Shown: piece by piece, positions 18,058-27,592 of the stretch
Layout of the letters: the number at the start of each line of letters is the position of its first letter
Numbering within the stretch: position 1 is the stretch's first letter
Origin: Nocardia carnea
Lineage (GTDB): Bacteria > Actinomycetota > Actinomycetes > Mycobacteriales > Mycobacteriaceae
Assembly: GCF_029869215.1 (NCBI RefSeq)
Contig: NZ_JARWPM010000198.1
Span: forward strand, 1-64,000
Reading direction: 5' to 3'
Length of the DNA: 64,000 bases
The notes under the pieces: generated by a model
The model's input: only the letters and a program-made list of their open reading frames with translations
Databases searched by the model: none
Told to the model about the DNA's origin: nothing
Translations under genes and position numbers: made by a program

Positions 18058-18852
18058 TCAGGAACGCAGGTCCCGCTGGTTGAACCGGAGAAACCCGAGA
18101 GCCACCAGGGCAATACTCACCGTGAGCAGAATCGCCGCGTCGGCCCATGGCATTCCGTTGCGCAGCGGTTCGCTGCCGATGTAGTAGTGGAACGGCGAGA
18201 GATACTTCAACCACTCCGCGCCGATCACTCCGGCGAGGTTGCCGGCAATATAGGTGAGCACACCAATGGCCACGGAGATACCCAGCACCGGACCGCGTTT
18301 GCCGAGCGCGGCCCCCAACCCGAGGGCCAGTGCACCGAAGGTGATGCCGAGCAGCGCCAATTGCACGCACTGCGCGGCGAACTCGGCGATACCGATCGAT
18401 TCGAGTTCCGCACCGGACCGGATGGCCAGCATCCCGGCGAACACCAGGACCGCGATCGCGACCGCGCCGGTGACCAGCCCGGCGAACCGCTCCACCGCGA
18501 GCCGGGTGCGGCCGACCGGATGGGCCAGCAGCAGGTCCAGGTAGCCGGTTTCCTCGTCCCCCGCGACGGCGCGGGCACCGAAAGTGACCCCGAAGGCCAT
18601 GACCAATAGCGGAAGCAGCAGCCCGAACACCGTTGACCCCAGATAACCTGCGGCCGAGCCGATATCCTGCATGCGCAGTGCTTCGCGCATGGCCTCGGGG
18701 TAGTTCTGGACGGTTTCGGCCATCCCGCCACTCCCCCCGATCTGCGGGTAGAACGCGGCATACATCAACCCGACCGCCGCGGTGCCGATCGTCCAGGCCG
18801 CCAGCGCGCGGCGGTTGTCGGTGAGGGTCCGGGTGTAGATATCAGGCAGCAT
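18058..18852 (-). CDS. ABC exporter permease (module 2)
   Basis: 264 residues, about six membrane spans (for example GLLLPLLVMAFGVTFGARA, VTGAVAIAVLVFAGMLAI, LALLGITFGALALGLGAAL). The loop GDEETGYLDLLLAHPVGRTRLA is characteristic of ABC-2 permeases that carry both halves in one chain or act as homodimers. The ATG at 18852 overlaps the end of the ATPase gene by 11 bp. Longer forms extend into the ATPase gene and are rejected. Confidence 0.85.
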   Translation of the reverse strand: MLPDIYTRTLTDNRRALAAWTIGTAAVGLMYAAFYPQIGGSGGMAETVQNYPEAMREALRMQDIGSAAGYLGSTVFGLLLPLLVMAFGVTFGARAVAGDEETGYLDLLLAHPVGRTRLAVERFAGLVTGAVAIAVLVFAGMLAIRSGAELESIGIAEFAAQCVQLALLGITFGALALGLGAALGKRGPVLGISVAIGVLTYIAGNLAGVIGAEWLKYLSPFHYYIGSEPLRNGMPWADAAILLTVSIALVALGFLRFNQRDLRS

Positions 18853-19741
18853 CGGATTCTCCGGTGTAGTAGCTGTGGAACAGGTCCTCGAGGGCGGGTT
18901 CGGTGACCAGCAGTCCTGCGACGTGATGCCCGGCGAGGGCACGCAGCAGGGCGTCAGGGCTGCCGGTCACCTGGCAGCGCAGCGTCGAACCGTCGAACCG
19001 CACCTCGGCGACGCCCGTCAAGCCGGTGAAGGCAGCGGTGTCGACGGGCCCCGTGAAGGTGACCTCGACATCACGGACGGCGCCGGCGCGCAAGCCGGCG
19101 ACGGTGTCGAGAGCGACCAGCCGGCCTTCGCGGATGATGGCCACGCGGTCGGCGACCGCTTCGACCTCGCTCATGATGTGACTGGACATGAACACCGTCT
19201 GCCCGGCCCCGGCGGCCTCCGTCACCATGTCGAGGAAGATCTGCTGGGCCAAAGGGTCCAGACCCGAGGTGGGTTCGTCGAGGATGAGCAGTTCGGGTTC
19301 GTGCATGAATGCCTGCACGAGCCCGACCTTCTGCCGGTTGCCCTTCGACAGCGCCGAGATCTGCTCGGTCTGATCCAGTTCCAGCCGCTCACACAACGCG
19401 TCGATACGATCGGCGCCTGCTCCGCCGCGCAGGGCGGCGAGGAAACGCAGCGCCGCCCCGACCTTCTGGCGCCCGGGCGCGACGAAATCCCCGGCGAGGT
19501 AGCCGATCCGCTCGTGCAACGCCACCGCGTCGGCCCGGGGATCCAGGCCGAGGACACGGGCGGTCCCGGATGTGGGGCGGATGAGGTCCAGCAGCAGGCG
19601 GATGGTCGTGGATTTCCCGGCACCGTTGGGACCCAGATAGCCGAAGACCTCGCCTCGTTCGACCGACAGGGACAGTTCGACCAGACCTCGGGACGAGCCG
19701 TAGGTCTTCGTGAGCCCGTTCAGCTCGATTGCTTTCACCAT
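18842..19741 (-). CDS. ABC exporter ATP-binding protein (module 2)
   Basis: 299 residues with Walker A GPNGAGKS, signature LSKGNRQKV, Walker B LLILDEPTSGLDP and H-loop SSHIM. The C-terminal domain (residues ~215-299) resembles the accessory tail of drug-export ATPases. The product should drive the permease encoded at 18058-18852. The gene is divergent from its regulator at 19814, sharing a 72-bp control region. Confidence 0.92.
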   Translation of the reverse strand: MVKAIELNGLTKTYGSSRGLVELSLSVERGEVFGYLGPNGAGKSTTIRLLLDLIRPTSGTARVLGLDPRADAVALHERIGYLAGDFVAPGRQKVGAALRFLAALRGGAGADRIDALCERLELDQTEQISALSKGNRQKVGLVQAFMHEPELLILDEPTSGLDPLAQQIFLDMVTEAAGAGQTVFMSSHIMSEVEAVADRVAIIREGRLVALDTVAGLRAGAVRDVEVTFTGPVDTAAFTGLTGVAEVRFDGSTLRCQVTGSPDALLRALAGHHVAGLLVTEPALEDLFHSYYTGESDAA

Positions 19742-19775
19742 GAGACAGAAGGTATCGAGATTTCAAAGATTTGTA

Positions 19776-19799
19776 AATACTCAGAATTTTCGCAGTACT
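19776..19799. promoter_or_regulatory. Possible operator between ABC module 2 and its regulator
   Basis: An imperfect inverted repeat (AATACT ... AGTACT, 12-bp spacer) lies in the AT-rich 72-bp gap between divergent genes. It is weaker than the palindromes of modules 1 and 3 but occupies the equivalent position. Confidence 0.35.
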
Positions 19800-19813
19800 G
19801 ATACGTTGGAGGC

Positions 19814-20296
19814 ATGGGAACCAATGAGCGATTGCGGGAAGCCGCGGAGAAACTGGCCCTGACACTCTCGGCCGGCGGCGGGATGCAACGGTCGACAGCG
19901 CGGGTGCTGACAGCGCTGCTGTACACCGAACAGGACACGATGACCGCCGCCGATCTCTGCACAGAATTGTCGATCAGCTCCGGCGCGGTATCGACCGCGA
20001 TCAAACATCTGATGCCGGTCGGGCTGATCGAACGGGTCCCCGCGCCGGGCAGCCGCCGCGACCACTACCGGTTCCGCGCCGGCGCCTGGGCCGCGCTGAT
20101 GTCACAGCAGAACACGATGCTGGCCACCATGCGCGACTCGGCGCAAGAAGGCATCGACGCCACCGGCCCGGACACCGTCACCGCGCGCCGCCTGCACGAA
20201 ATGCAAGACTTCTACACCTTCATGCTCAACGAACTCGTACCGTTGATCGAGCGCTGGCGCCAGCAGTACAGCGTCGATCACCCCACATCGACCTGA
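19814..20296 (+). CDS. GbsR/MarR-like regulator of ABC module 2
   Basis: 160 residues. The winged helix is at MTAADLCTELSISSGAVSTAIKHL, with the wing at PGSRRDHYRFRAG. The helical tail HEMQDFYTFMLNELVPLIERW matches the tails of the module 1 and 3 regulators. GGAGG lies 2-6 bp before the ATG region (19808-19812). Divergent from the module 2 ATPase, which it probably represses. Confidence 0.82.
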   Translation: MGTNERLREAAEKLALTLSAGGGMQRSTARVLTALLYTEQDTMTAADLCTELSISSGAVSTAIKHLMPVGLIERVPAPGSRRDHYRFRAGAWAALMSQQNTMLATMRDSAQEGIDATGPDTVTARRLHEMQDFYTFMLNELVPLIERWRQQYSVDHPTST

Positions 20297-20420
20297 GCCG
20301 TAACGCCCGGGCACGAGAACGCTGCGGGCAGTCAACCGGCAAGCAGCCTCGAAGTATGGCTGGTCACGCAGTCGTGGTTTGCGTTCACCGTGGTCTATAC
20401 GGCATCTTTACAGCAGGAGA

Positions 20421-20440
20421 GCCGGGAAGTCTGGTCGGCA
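20421..20440 (+). ncRNA. Conserved hairpin motif, copy B (nhaA leader)
   Basis: GCCGGGAAGTCTGGTCGGCA, able to pair GCCG with CGGC around an 11-nt loop GGAAGTCTGGT. It lies in the 198-bp leader of nhaA, 54 bp before the start codon. It differs from copy C by no base over these 20 positions and from copy A by two. Position before a Na+/H+ antiporter suggests cation-linked control. Lithium-sensing riboswitches are known before nhaA in other phyla, but identity with them is not claimed. Confidence 0.45.
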
Positions 20441-20494
20441 CACCTGGCCCAGATACGGGCCGGGGTCGCCGACGACGAAAGACGACCCTCGCTG

Positions 20495-21805
20495 ATGAGT
20501 TCTCCCCGCCCCCGCCCTACCCTGTTCGCTCGCGGTTCCTGGCCCGAAGCCCGGCGGATCACCACGATTCTGCGCACCGAGACCGCCGGTGGCATGCTGT
20601 TGATCGTCGCCGCGGCCATCGGCTTGATCTGGGCCAACACCCCCTGGTCGAGCGCCTACGAGGCACTGCGCGACTTCCAGCTCGGACCATCGGCCCTGCA
20701 TCTGAACCTATCGCTGGAGACCTGGGCCGCCGACGGGTTACTGGCAGTGTTCTTCTTCGTCGTCGGCCTCGAGCTCAAACGCGAATTTGTCGCCGGCGAC
20801 CTCCGCGATCCGCGCCGGGCGGCGCTGCCGGTGGTGGCCGCGGTCGGCGGCATGATCGGACCGGCGGCGATCTTTCTGGCCTTCAACCTCGGCAACGGTG
20901 ACGCCGTGCAGGGATGGGCGATTCCCACGGCCACCGATATCGCGTTCGCACTGGCGGTGCTCGCCGTGGTGAGCTCGCATCTGCCCACCGCGTTGCGTAC
21001 CTTCCTGCTCACACTGGCGGTGGTCGACGACCTGCTCGCGGTGACGATCATCGCGATCTTCTACACCGACGAACTCCAGCTGCCCTACCTCGGGTTGGCG
21101 CTACTCCCGTTGGCCGCCTTCGCCGTCGCGGTCCAGCGTGGGGTCCGGTCGGTATGGATACTGGCACCGCTGGCGTTGCTCACATGGTGGCTGGTGCACG
21201 AATCCGGCGTGCACGCGACAGTCGCGGGTGTTCTGCTGGGCTTCACCGTGCCCGTTCTCACCACACGCTCCGGTAAAGGCGATCCCTCGGCGCAGGACCC
21301 AGGCCTCGCCGAATGGTTCGAACACCGGATCCGGCCGCTGTCCGCCGGCGTCGCGGTGCCAATTTTCGCGTTCTTCGCCGCCGGCGTCACCATCGGCGGG
21401 CTCGACGGGATGGTCGATTCGCTCACCGATCGGGTCACCCTCGGCATCATCGTCGGTCTGGTGGCCGGTAAGGCACTGGGAATTCTGGTCACCACCTTCG
21501 CCACCGCCAAGCTGACTCGAGCCGAGTTGGACGCCGACCTGAGCTGGGTGGATGTCGTCGGAGTTGCCCTGCTCGGCGGTATCGGATTCACAGTCTCGCT
21601 GCTGATCGGGGAACTGGCCTTCGCCGGCCAACCACGATGGGAAGACCACGTCCGCATCGGTGTACTTGTCGGCACTCTCACCGCGGCGTTCCTGGCGACG
21701 GTGCTGTTGCGGCTGCGTAACCGTGTCTACCGCCGCATCGCCGAAGAAGAGACCCGCGATGGCGACAACGACGGCGTTCCCGACATCTACCAGCAGGGGT
21801 CCTGA
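20495..21805 (+). CDS. nhaA: Na+/H+ antiporter NhaA
   Basis: About 436 residues with eleven to twelve hydrophobic spans. Family hallmarks include [13 protein letters not shown] near the N-terminus, [15 protein letters not shown], the ion-binding aspartate pair in [15 protein letters not shown], and [18 protein letters not shown]. NhaA exchanges cytoplasmic Na+ (or Li+) for H+ at the inner membrane, giving salt and alkali tolerance. The open frame begins at 20390, but those residues overlap the leader hairpin and are unlike NhaA, so the ATG at 20495 (MSSPRPRP) was chosen. Confidence 0.93.
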   Translation: MSSPRPRPTLFARGSWPEARRITTILRTETAGGMLLIVAAAIGLIWANTPWSSAYEALRDFQLGPSALHLNLSLETWAADGLLAVFFFVVGLELKREFVAGDLRDPRRAALPVVAAVGGMIGPAAIFLAFNLGNGDAVQGWAIPTATDIAFALAVLAVVSSHLPTALRTFLLTLAVVDDLLAVTIIAIFYTDELQLPYLGLALLPLAAFAVAVQRGVRSVWILAPLALLTWWLVHESGVHATVAGVLLGFTVPVLTTRSGKGDPSAQDPGLAEWFEHRIRPLSAGVAVPIFAFFAAGVTIGGLDGMVDSLTDRVTLGIIVGLVAGKALGILVTTFATAKLTRAELDADLSWVDVVGVALLGGIGFTVSLLIGELAFAGQPRWEDHVRIGVLVGTLTAAFLATVLLRLRNRVYRRIAEEETRDGDNDGVPDIYQQGS

Positions 21806-21807
21806 TC

Positions 21808-22722
21808 ATGCCGTCAGCGTTCGATGCCCGTCCCGCATCGGAAAAGGAAGGCCGGCCGATGGTTTCGGCGTATGTCAACACACCCAGCGGTGAAGTGATC
21901 GGCCTGTGGTGCACCGAGCAACTACAGGAATGGAACACTGCCCATCGGTGCTGGACCATCACGACATCGGCCGGAGCCACCCGCGTCGTGGCGCTGGGCC
22001 ATGAACACGAGTCGGGGCCCACCGTTGTGGTAGTCCCGGGAACGAATATGAACACCGCTGCCGCACTCCCCTTCCTGGCCGAACTGGCGGCACGCTACCG
22101 GGTCATCGCGCTGGATGTACCGGGACAGCCCGGGCTGAGCACGTCACGGCGGCCGCGCCGGGACCGGATGGCATGGTACGGGCGGTGGCTCGGCGAGGTG
22201 CTGGAACAGACCGTGCCCGAAACGGCCGTACTGCTCGGGCATTCACTGGGCGGCGCGATCGCCCTGGTCTGCCCACCCGAACAAGTCGCCGGCCGTGTAC
22301 TCGTAGCGCCGGCCGGGCTCGTGCGCCTGAAGGTACCGCCACGGCTGCTCGCGGCAACCCTGGCCTGGCTCGCCGCGCCCTCACCCGACCGCACCCAGCG
22401 CCTCCTGCGTCTGATGACAGGCCCGGAACAGCCCGTGTCAGCGCATCTCGTGGAGTGGATGACCTTGGTCGCCCGCTACTGCCGGACCACCCTGGCACCG
22501 GTGCCGCTGGCGCCCGAACTGCTCGACCACTGCCGGTCGACCCCCTGTGTGGTGGCCACCGGATCCCACGACATCTTCCTGCCACCCGACCGACTCGCGC
22601 CCGCCGTCCGCGACCTGCTCGGAACCGAACTTCGCGTACTCAGAGGCTTTGGGCACCTGGCGCTCGACGACGACCCGGCCGGTGTCGTGGCATTGGTGGA
22701 CGACCTCACCGAACGCCTGTGA
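21808..22722 (+). CDS. Alpha/beta hydrolase
   Basis: Up to 304 residues. A classic alpha/beta hydrolase with the oxyanion region VVVPGTNMNT, nucleophile elbow GHSLGG, acid in TGSHDIFLP and histidine in GFGHLALDD, so the catalytic triad is complete. Substrate is unknown. Two starts are possible: the ATG at 21808, two bases after nhaA, with AGGGG upstream, and an internal ATG at 21859 with AAGGAAGG upstream. It is closely coupled to nhaA on one side and to a membrane protein gene (GTGA overlap) on the other. Confidence 0.85.
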   Translation: MPSAFDARPASEKEGRPMVSAYVNTPSGEVIGLWCTEQLQEWNTAHRCWTITTSAGATRVVALGHEHESGPTVVVVPGTNMNTAAALPFLAELAARYRVIALDVPGQPGLSTSRRPRRDRMAWYGRWLGEVLEQTVPETAVLLGHSLGGAIALVCPPEQVAGRVLVAPAGLVRLKVPPRLLAATLAWLAAPSPDRTQRLLRLMTGPEQPVSAHLVEWMTLVARYCRTTLAPVPLAPELLDHCRSTPCVVATGSHDIFLPPDRLAPAVRDLLGTELRVLRGFGHLALDDDPAGVVALVDDLTERL

Positions 22723-23657
22723 GACCGGTTCGGCCGGCCGGCGTGCAGCGGGAGCAGGGGCGGTCGAATTGGATCGCCTCGGCAGTGCTGGTCGCGATCC
22801 TCACGGCAAACACTGCATACGCGATATCGGTGATCTACGACTTCGCCCGAGGCCGGCCGGTCGTGGCCGAGGTCGACCACTGCACCAGCGTGCGGCCGGC
22901 CGGTTGCTCGGGCGAGTGGACCTTTCCGGACGGTACCGGGGGCGATGGCAGAATCGCTGGGGCGAGCGGTGTCGACGAGGGACACCGGCTCGACGTCGTG
23001 GTCGGGCCGATCTGGGGCGCATACGTGGATACCCCGTCGACGCTCGCGTGGCAGCTCGCACCGGTACCGACCGTGTATGCAATGGTGCTGACGGGGTGGG
23101 TGATCGCACGGTGGCGCCGTGCCCGCGCGCGCCGGATGACCCACGACTTCACCACCAGTCTGCGGCCGGGTCAGGAGTTGTATCACCTCCGTGATGCGGA
23201 GGTCACCGACGCCGACGGATATTCGCGCTGGACCGGGCGCCGTATCGGCTATCGACTCGCCGTCCTGGAGGAGCCGGGCACAGCCGCGTTGCATATCCGG
23301 CACAGCACTGCCGCCCGCTACTTCTATTACGCGAACGGGATATACGCGGGGGCAATCCTGCGCGATCGGCGCATGTACCCGCGTCTCGGTTTCGCACTCT
23401 GTGACGCACGCGGTGCCGCATTCGCCTTCGCCACCGCCCTCGACCAACCGTTGTCGTGGCAGGTCACCAGCGCCGACGGCTACTTCCAGTACGCCCGGAT
23501 CCTGATCACCACAGCAGGCCACACCGTGGCAGTCGAACCCAACGCTCCGCCGTTGCTACGACCGCTGATATTCGGCTTCCTCATCGAATACGACCGGATC
23601 GTCTTCGAGGCAGGCGACGGTCTCGGCCTCGAGCACCGGCGCCATATCGCCCGCTGA
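22719..23657 (+). CDS. Membrane protein of unknown function, 312 aa
   Basis: I do not recognise a family. One hydrophobic helix lies near residues 18-40 (ASAVLVAILTANTAYAISVIY) and a second near 110-125 (VPTVYAMVLTGWVIA), enclosing an extracytoplasmic segment with a CxxxxPAGC pair. About 185 residues of cytosolic domain follow. The GTG start overlaps the hydrolase stop (GTGA at 22719-22722), indicating translational coupling; upstream extension of this frame lies wholly inside the hydrolase gene. Confidence 0.75.
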   Translation: MRPVRPAGVQREQGRSNWIASAVLVAILTANTAYAISVIYDFARGRPVVAEVDHCTSVRPAGCSGEWTFPDGTGGDGRIAGASGVDEGHRLDVVVGPIWGAYVDTPSTLAWQLAPVPTVYAMVLTGWVIARWRRARARRMTHDFTTSLRPGQELYHLRDAEVTDADGYSRWTGRRIGYRLAVLEEPGTAALHIRHSTAARYFYYANGIYAGAILRDRRMYPRLGFALCDARGAAFAFATALDQPLSWQVTSADGYFQYARILITTAGHTVAVEPNAPPLLRPLIFGFLIEYDRIVFEAGDGLGLEHRRHIAR

Positions 23658-23685
23658 GGACTCGACGAGCGTAGCTGGGTGCAGA

Positions 23686-24177
23686 TCAATCGTCGGCGAA
23701 CATTTCACGGCGGCGCTTCTGCCAGCGGCTCATCAATTCGGGAAGTTCGGCGCGCATGAACCGGTAGTACTCCAGCGTCTCGCGGACCCGGCGGCCACCG
23801 GGACGGGCGGCGTCCAGGAGTTCGACACCATCACTGAGGAACCGCAACGCCCGGTCGAGCGCTTCCTGACGCTGGCTGGTGATCGCGTACCAGACATCGT
23901 CGTCGTAGACCCGATAGGTGTCGGCGCGCGCCCCGGGTTCGCGTTCCCGGCCGAGCAACCCGGCTTGGACGAGGTAGCGGACGGCGCCCGAGATCGCGGC
24001 GGGGCTGACCTGGAGCCCGGCCGAGAGTTCTTGGGCGGTGTAGCGCTCGGCATCGTCTGCGAGGACGTAGGCGAAGACCCGGGCCGCCATCCGCGGTGTG
24101 CCGGAGTCGGCGAGCAACAGCGCGAATTGCTCGACGAACCGCAGGACCGCCTGTTCCTGCTGGTCCTGCTCGTCCAC
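23686..24177 (-). CDS. GbsR/MarR-like regulator of ABC module 3
   Basis: 163 residues with HTH YTAQELSAGLQVSPAAISGAVRYL, wing PGARADTYRVYDD and the tail LEYYRFMRAELPELMSRW. It is clearly paralogous to the regulators at 11120 and 19814. GAGGAGG five bases before the GTG at 24177 fixes the start better than the ATG at 24204. Divergent from the module 3 ATPase, with a palindrome between them. Confidence 0.85.
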   Translation of the reverse strand: MDEQDQQEQAVLRFVEQFALLLADSGTPRMAARVFAYVLADDAERYTAQELSAGLQVSPAAISGAVRYLVQAGLLGREREPGARADTYRVYDDDVWYAITSQRQEALDRALRFLSDGVELLDAARPGGRRVRETLEYYRFMRAELPELMSRWQKRRREMFADD

Positions 24178-24232
24178 ACAGACCTCCTCTACCCCTGCCG
24201 ACACATGCAGTTACATCATAGCCTTCAAACTA

Positions 24233-24248
24233 TTCACACATTTGTGAA
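24233..24248. promoter_or_regulatory. Palindromic operator between regulator 3 and ABC module 3
   Basis: TTCACACATTTGTGAA: a perfect 6-bp inverted repeat (TTCACA/TGTGAA) with a 4-bp spacer, in the AT-rich gap between divergent genes, 21 bp before the ATPase start at 24269. The expected ligand is the regulator encoded at 23686-24177. Confidence 0.65.
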
Positions 24249-24268
24249 AGAAATGTACGCTGATAGGC

Positions 24269-25183
24269 ATGAACACAGCCGTCGCAATCTCCGGGTTGCG
24301 CAAGACTTTTGGCCGCACCACCGCGCTCGACGATCTGAACCTCGACGTTCAGCGAGGTGAGGTCCACGGCTTCCTCGGCCCGAACGGTGCCGGGAAGACC
24401 ACGACCATCCGGGTCCTACTCGGACTCCTACGCCCCGACAGTGGCTCGGTCGAACTACTGGGTGGCAATCCCTGGCGGGACGCGGTCGCGTTGCACCGGC
24501 GCCTGGCCTACGTCCCCGGCGATGTGGAACTGTGGCCGAATCTCACCGGCGGGGAGGCGATCGACGTATTCGCCCGGCTGCGCGGCGCGGTGAACACGAC
24601 CCGTCGCGAAGAGCTGATCGAACGGTTCGATCTGGATCCGACGAAGAAGGCCCGCACCTACTCGAAGGGCAACCGGCAGAAGGTCGCCCTGATCGCGGCA
24701 CTGGCCTCGGACGCGGATCTGTTCCTGCTCGACGAACCCACTGCCGGGCTCGACCCCCTGATGGAGGTGGTGTTCCAGGATGTGGTCGCCGAGGTGAAGA
24801 GCCGGGGCGGCACGGTCCTGCTGTCCAGCCACATCCTGGCGCAGGTCGAGAAACTCGCCGACCGGGTGAGCATCATCCGCAGCGGGCGGGTCGTGCAGAC
24901 GGGCACCCTCACCGAGCTCCGGCATCTGACCCGCACCACGGTCGAAGCCGTGACCGAACGCCCGATCGGGGACCTGAGCGCGCTGGCCGGCGTCCACAAT
25001 GTGATCACCGAGGACGGCCGGGTCCGTTTCGACGTCGACACCGACGCGCTCGACGCCGCGATCGCCGCCGTCAGTCACGCCGGGGTGCGCGCGCTCACCA
25101 GCCACCCGCCCACACTCGAAGAGCTCATGCTGCGTCATTACGGCGACGAACTCGCCGCCGCGGGTAACGGAGCAGGCGAATGA
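24269..25183 (+). CDS. ABC exporter ATP-binding protein (module 3)
   Basis: 304 residues: Walker A GPNGAGKT, signature YSKGNRQKV, Walker [15 protein letters not shown]-loop SSHIL, then a ~90-residue accessory tail ending in [15 protein letters not shown]. This family powers export of antibiotics or other lipophilic compounds. The stop overlaps the permease start (ATGA at 25180-25183). Confidence 0.92.
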   Translation: MNTAVAISGLRKTFGRTTALDDLNLDVQRGEVHGFLGPNGAGKTTTIRVLLGLLRPDSGSVELLGGNPWRDAVALHRRLAYVPGDVELWPNLTGGEAIDVFARLRGAVNTTRREELIERFDLDPTKKARTYSKGNRQKVALIAALASDADLFLLDEPTAGLDPLMEVVFQDVVAEVKSRGGTVLLSSHILAQVEKLADRVSIIRSGRVVQTGTLTELRHLTRTTVEAVTERPIGDLSALAGVHNVITEDGRVRFDVDTDALDAAIAAVSHAGVRALTSHPPTLEELMLRHYGDELAAAGNGAGE

Positions 25184-26850
25184 CGAGCACGACACTACAT
25201 TCCGGCACACCCGCCGCGACCCCGATCGACGCGCAGCAGACCACCTGGCGCGATACCCTCGCCGGTACCGGCGCGCTGGTTCGGCTCGATCTGCGGCGGG
25301 ACCGGATCAAGCTCCCCGCATGGGTCCTCGGTATCACGCTGATGAGCGTCTACTACGCCTCGGCACTGCAGCAGGTGTACACCACTCCCGAAGACCTGCG
25401 GGCGGTCAGCCAGTTCAGCGAGGGCGTCGTCGGCGCGCTGATCTCGGGCCCCGGATACGGCCTGACCGACCCCACCGTCGAATCGGTGATCGTCGCCGTC
25501 TACGGCCTGTACTACCTGCTGCTCGCCGCGCTGATGAATATCCTGCTCATCTCCCGGCACACCCGCGTCGAAGAACAGACCGGGCGTGCCGAACTCGTCC
25601 GCGCCAATGCTGTCGGGCGCCATGCCCAGCTCACCGCCGCACTCGTCCTCGCGGTCATCGCGAACCTCGCGGTGACACTGCTGATCGCCGGTTCGTTCGC
25701 CGCGGCCGGGCTCGATACCTCCGACGCCCTGCTGTTCGGTGCCAGTGTCGGTGCGGCGGGCCTGGCCTTCGCCGCGATCACCGCGGTCACGGTGCAGATC
25801 ACCGAATACTCCCGCGCCGCATCCGGGCTCGCGGGTCTGGCACTGGGCATCGCCTATGTCATCCGCGCCGCCGGCGATGCCGTCCGGGAAGGTGGCAGCG
25901 CGCTGTCGTGGCTGTCCCCGCTGGCCTGGTCACAGCAGACCCGCGCGTACGCCGAGGGGCGCTGGTGGCCGCTGCTGCTTTCGGTCGCGCTGGTTCTGGT
26001 GGTCACCGCGGTGGCCTATTTCCTCTCCTCGCGCCGCGACCTCGGTGCCGGGCTGGTACCGCCACGGCCCGGCCACCGGGAGGCCCCGGCCTGGCTGTCC
26101 ACACCGGTGGCGTTGGCGGCACGCCTGCAACGGGCCGGGCTCATCGGCTGGACTTGCGCCCTGGTGGCCAGTGGCGCGCTCTACGGCGGGATCGGCAACA
26201 CCATCGTCGATTCCTTCGATGACCTGCCCGACCAGGTCGTCGACGTCATGGGCGGCGACGCGAGCCGAATGCTCGACGGCTACCTCGGCACCATGGCCTT
26301 CTTCGACGCGCTGCTGGTTACGGTTTTCGCGATCCTCGCCGTGCAATCCCTGCGCACCGAGGAAACCACCGGCCGCACCGAACCGGTACTCGCCACCGCG
26401 ACCGGCCGGGTCGTCTGGTTCGCCGGATATATCGGTGTCGCGGCGCTCGGCGTCCTCGCCCTGCTCGCCGCGACGGGCCTGGCCCTCGGGATTGCGCTGG
26501 CCCTGTCGGTCGGCGACGCCGGCTACGTCGTGGACGGTCTCGTATCCCACCTCGTATTCGGGCCGGCGGTGCTGCTGGTACTCGCGATTGCCGCCTTGCT
26601 CTACGGTGTCCTTCCGCAGGCGATCGGCGCCACTTGGGCGCTGTTTGGGTTCGCCCTGATTGTCGGGTTCTTCGGCCCGATCATGGACTTGCCGCAGTGG
26701 ATCCATGATCTGTCCCCGTTCCAGCACATCGCCCGTATCCCGATGGAAGAGCTGCGCTGGCCGGCGTTGATCGTGCTGGCCGTCCTGGCGGCACTATCCG
26801 CTGCCGTCGGCGCCTACCGCTTCCGGGAGCGCGATCTGGACGCCACATAA
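25180..26850 (+). CDS. ABC exporter permease, two-half type (module 3)
   Basis: 556 residues, roughly twelve membrane spans in two similar halves (about 30-290 and 310-556). Each half has a loop with an ExTGRxE/T motif: [20 protein letters not shown] and [19 protein letters not shown]. This is the architecture of the polyketide-antibiotic exporter permeases of actinomycetes. It works with the ATPase encoded immediately upstream. Substrate unknown. Confidence 0.9.
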   Translation: MTSTTLHSGTPAATPIDAQQTTWRDTLAGTGALVRLDLRRDRIKLPAWVLGITLMSVYYASALQQVYTTPEDLRAVSQFSEGVVGALISGPGYGLTDPTVESVIVAVYGLYYLLLAALMNILLISRHTRVEEQTGRAELVRANAVGRHAQLTAALVLAVIANLAVTLLIAGSFAAAGLDTSDALLFGASVGAAGLAFAAITAVTVQITEYSRAASGLAGLALGIAYVIRAAGDAVREGGSALSWLSPLAWSQQTRAYAEGRWWPLLLSVALVLVVTAVAYFLSSRRDLGAGLVPPRPGHREAPAWLSTPVALAARLQRAGLIGWTCALVASGALYGGIGNTIVDSFDDLPDQVVDVMGGDASRMLDGYLGTMAFFDALLVTVFAILAVQSLRTEETTGRTEPVLATATGRVVWFAGYIGVAALGVLALLAATGLALGIALALSVGDAGYVVDGLVSHLVFGPAVLLVLAIAALLYGVLPQAIGATWALFGFALIVGFFGPIMDLPQWIHDLSPFQHIARIPMEELRWPALIVLAVLAALSAAVGAYRFRERDLDAT

Positions 26851-26868
26851 CGCACACCGGCTGCCTGA

Positions 26869-27417
26869 TCAGCGGGTCCTGCGGAACCTGTCGTACAGGT
26901 TCCGCAGGATCATGATCGGAAAAAGAACGGCACACACGATCGGTACTCCCCCGACGATCAGCAGAAAAGCTCCCATGAACACGCCGACGAACAACGCAGA
27001 ACCCCATCCGGCACCGGCATAGGCCTGATCCTGGTCCGCTCCATCGATCCAGTTGGACGGGTCGGCCCGTACCAGCCGGGCCGGGAACACACGACCTGCC
27101 TCGCAGGAACCGTCCACGTGGGTTCGGATATCGCGAAGCGGCAGGGATTCGCCCGTGGGCGTGAAATCACCAAAGCAGTAGACGGTTCGGTGCCCGCCGC
27201 CCCGACCGCCCCCTTCGTATACCCGCTGGGCACGGGCGACCGTGATGGTGCCCCGCTCACCGGCCCAGTCGAGACCCGCGGCCACCACCACAGCATTCCG
27301 GATCGGTATGTCTTTGATGAGATGCCCGAAAAACCAAGCAAAGGGCAGGCATATCACCCACATCACGAGCAGGGCACCGGCGTCGCTCCGCCCGGGGTAG
27401 GACTTTCGCCGGTACAC
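26869..27417 (-). CDS. Small membrane protein, 182 aa, unknown
   Basis: One hydrophobic span near the N-terminus (ALLVMWVICLPFAWFFG) and a longer one near the C-terminus (ALFVGVFMGAFLLIVGGVPIVCAVLF) enclose about 100 polar residues with two cysteines (YCFGDF, GSCEAG), likely outside the cell. No family is recognised. The start is a GTG with only a weak AATAGG upstream. Its last codons also form a strong DNA hairpin. Confidence 0.6.
   Translation of the reverse strand: MYRRKSYPGRSDAGALLVMWVICLPFAWFFGHLIKDIPIRNAVVVAAGLDWAGERGTITVARAQRVYEGGGRGGGHRTVYCFGDFTPTGESLPLRDIRTHVDGSCEAGRVFPARLVRADPSNWIDGADQDQAYAGAGWGSALFVGVFMGAFLLIVGGVPIVCAVLFPIMILRNLYDRFRRTR
26877..26909. terminator. Strong hairpin within the 3' end of a convergent gene
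   Basis: TCCTGCGGAACCTG and CAGGTTCCGCAGGA form a perfect 14-bp stem with a 5-nt loop (TCGTA). It lies just after the ABC permease stop (26850) and inside the last codons of the opposing gene (RNLYDRFRR). A terminator for the permease operon is the simplest role; no T-tract. Confidence 0.6.
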
Positions 27418-27592
27418 GAAACCTATTGTCGGTCATCGAAAAAATCCCTGTCACGGCTAGGCATCCGATTGCGTTCGGTCTCACGAGGACTGGAAATCCG
27501 ATTGCACCGACTATCTCTCCCCTCCTCTGCCCCGGAAACCGCCCGCCCCGGCGCGAATCCCGCGCCGGGGCAGGTCAGGTCCCGTCCATCGA

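Noticed and set aside
20421-20440. Cobalamin riboswitch
   Set aside because: GGGAAG..GGT superficially recalls the B12 element, but the conserved B12 box and the rest of the scaffold are not present, and the downstream gene is nhaA.
22173-22718. Upstream extension of the 312-aa membrane protein frame
   Set aside because: It lies inside the alpha/beta hydrolase gene in another frame and is Arg/Pro-rich; the GTGA overlap at 22719 is the better start.
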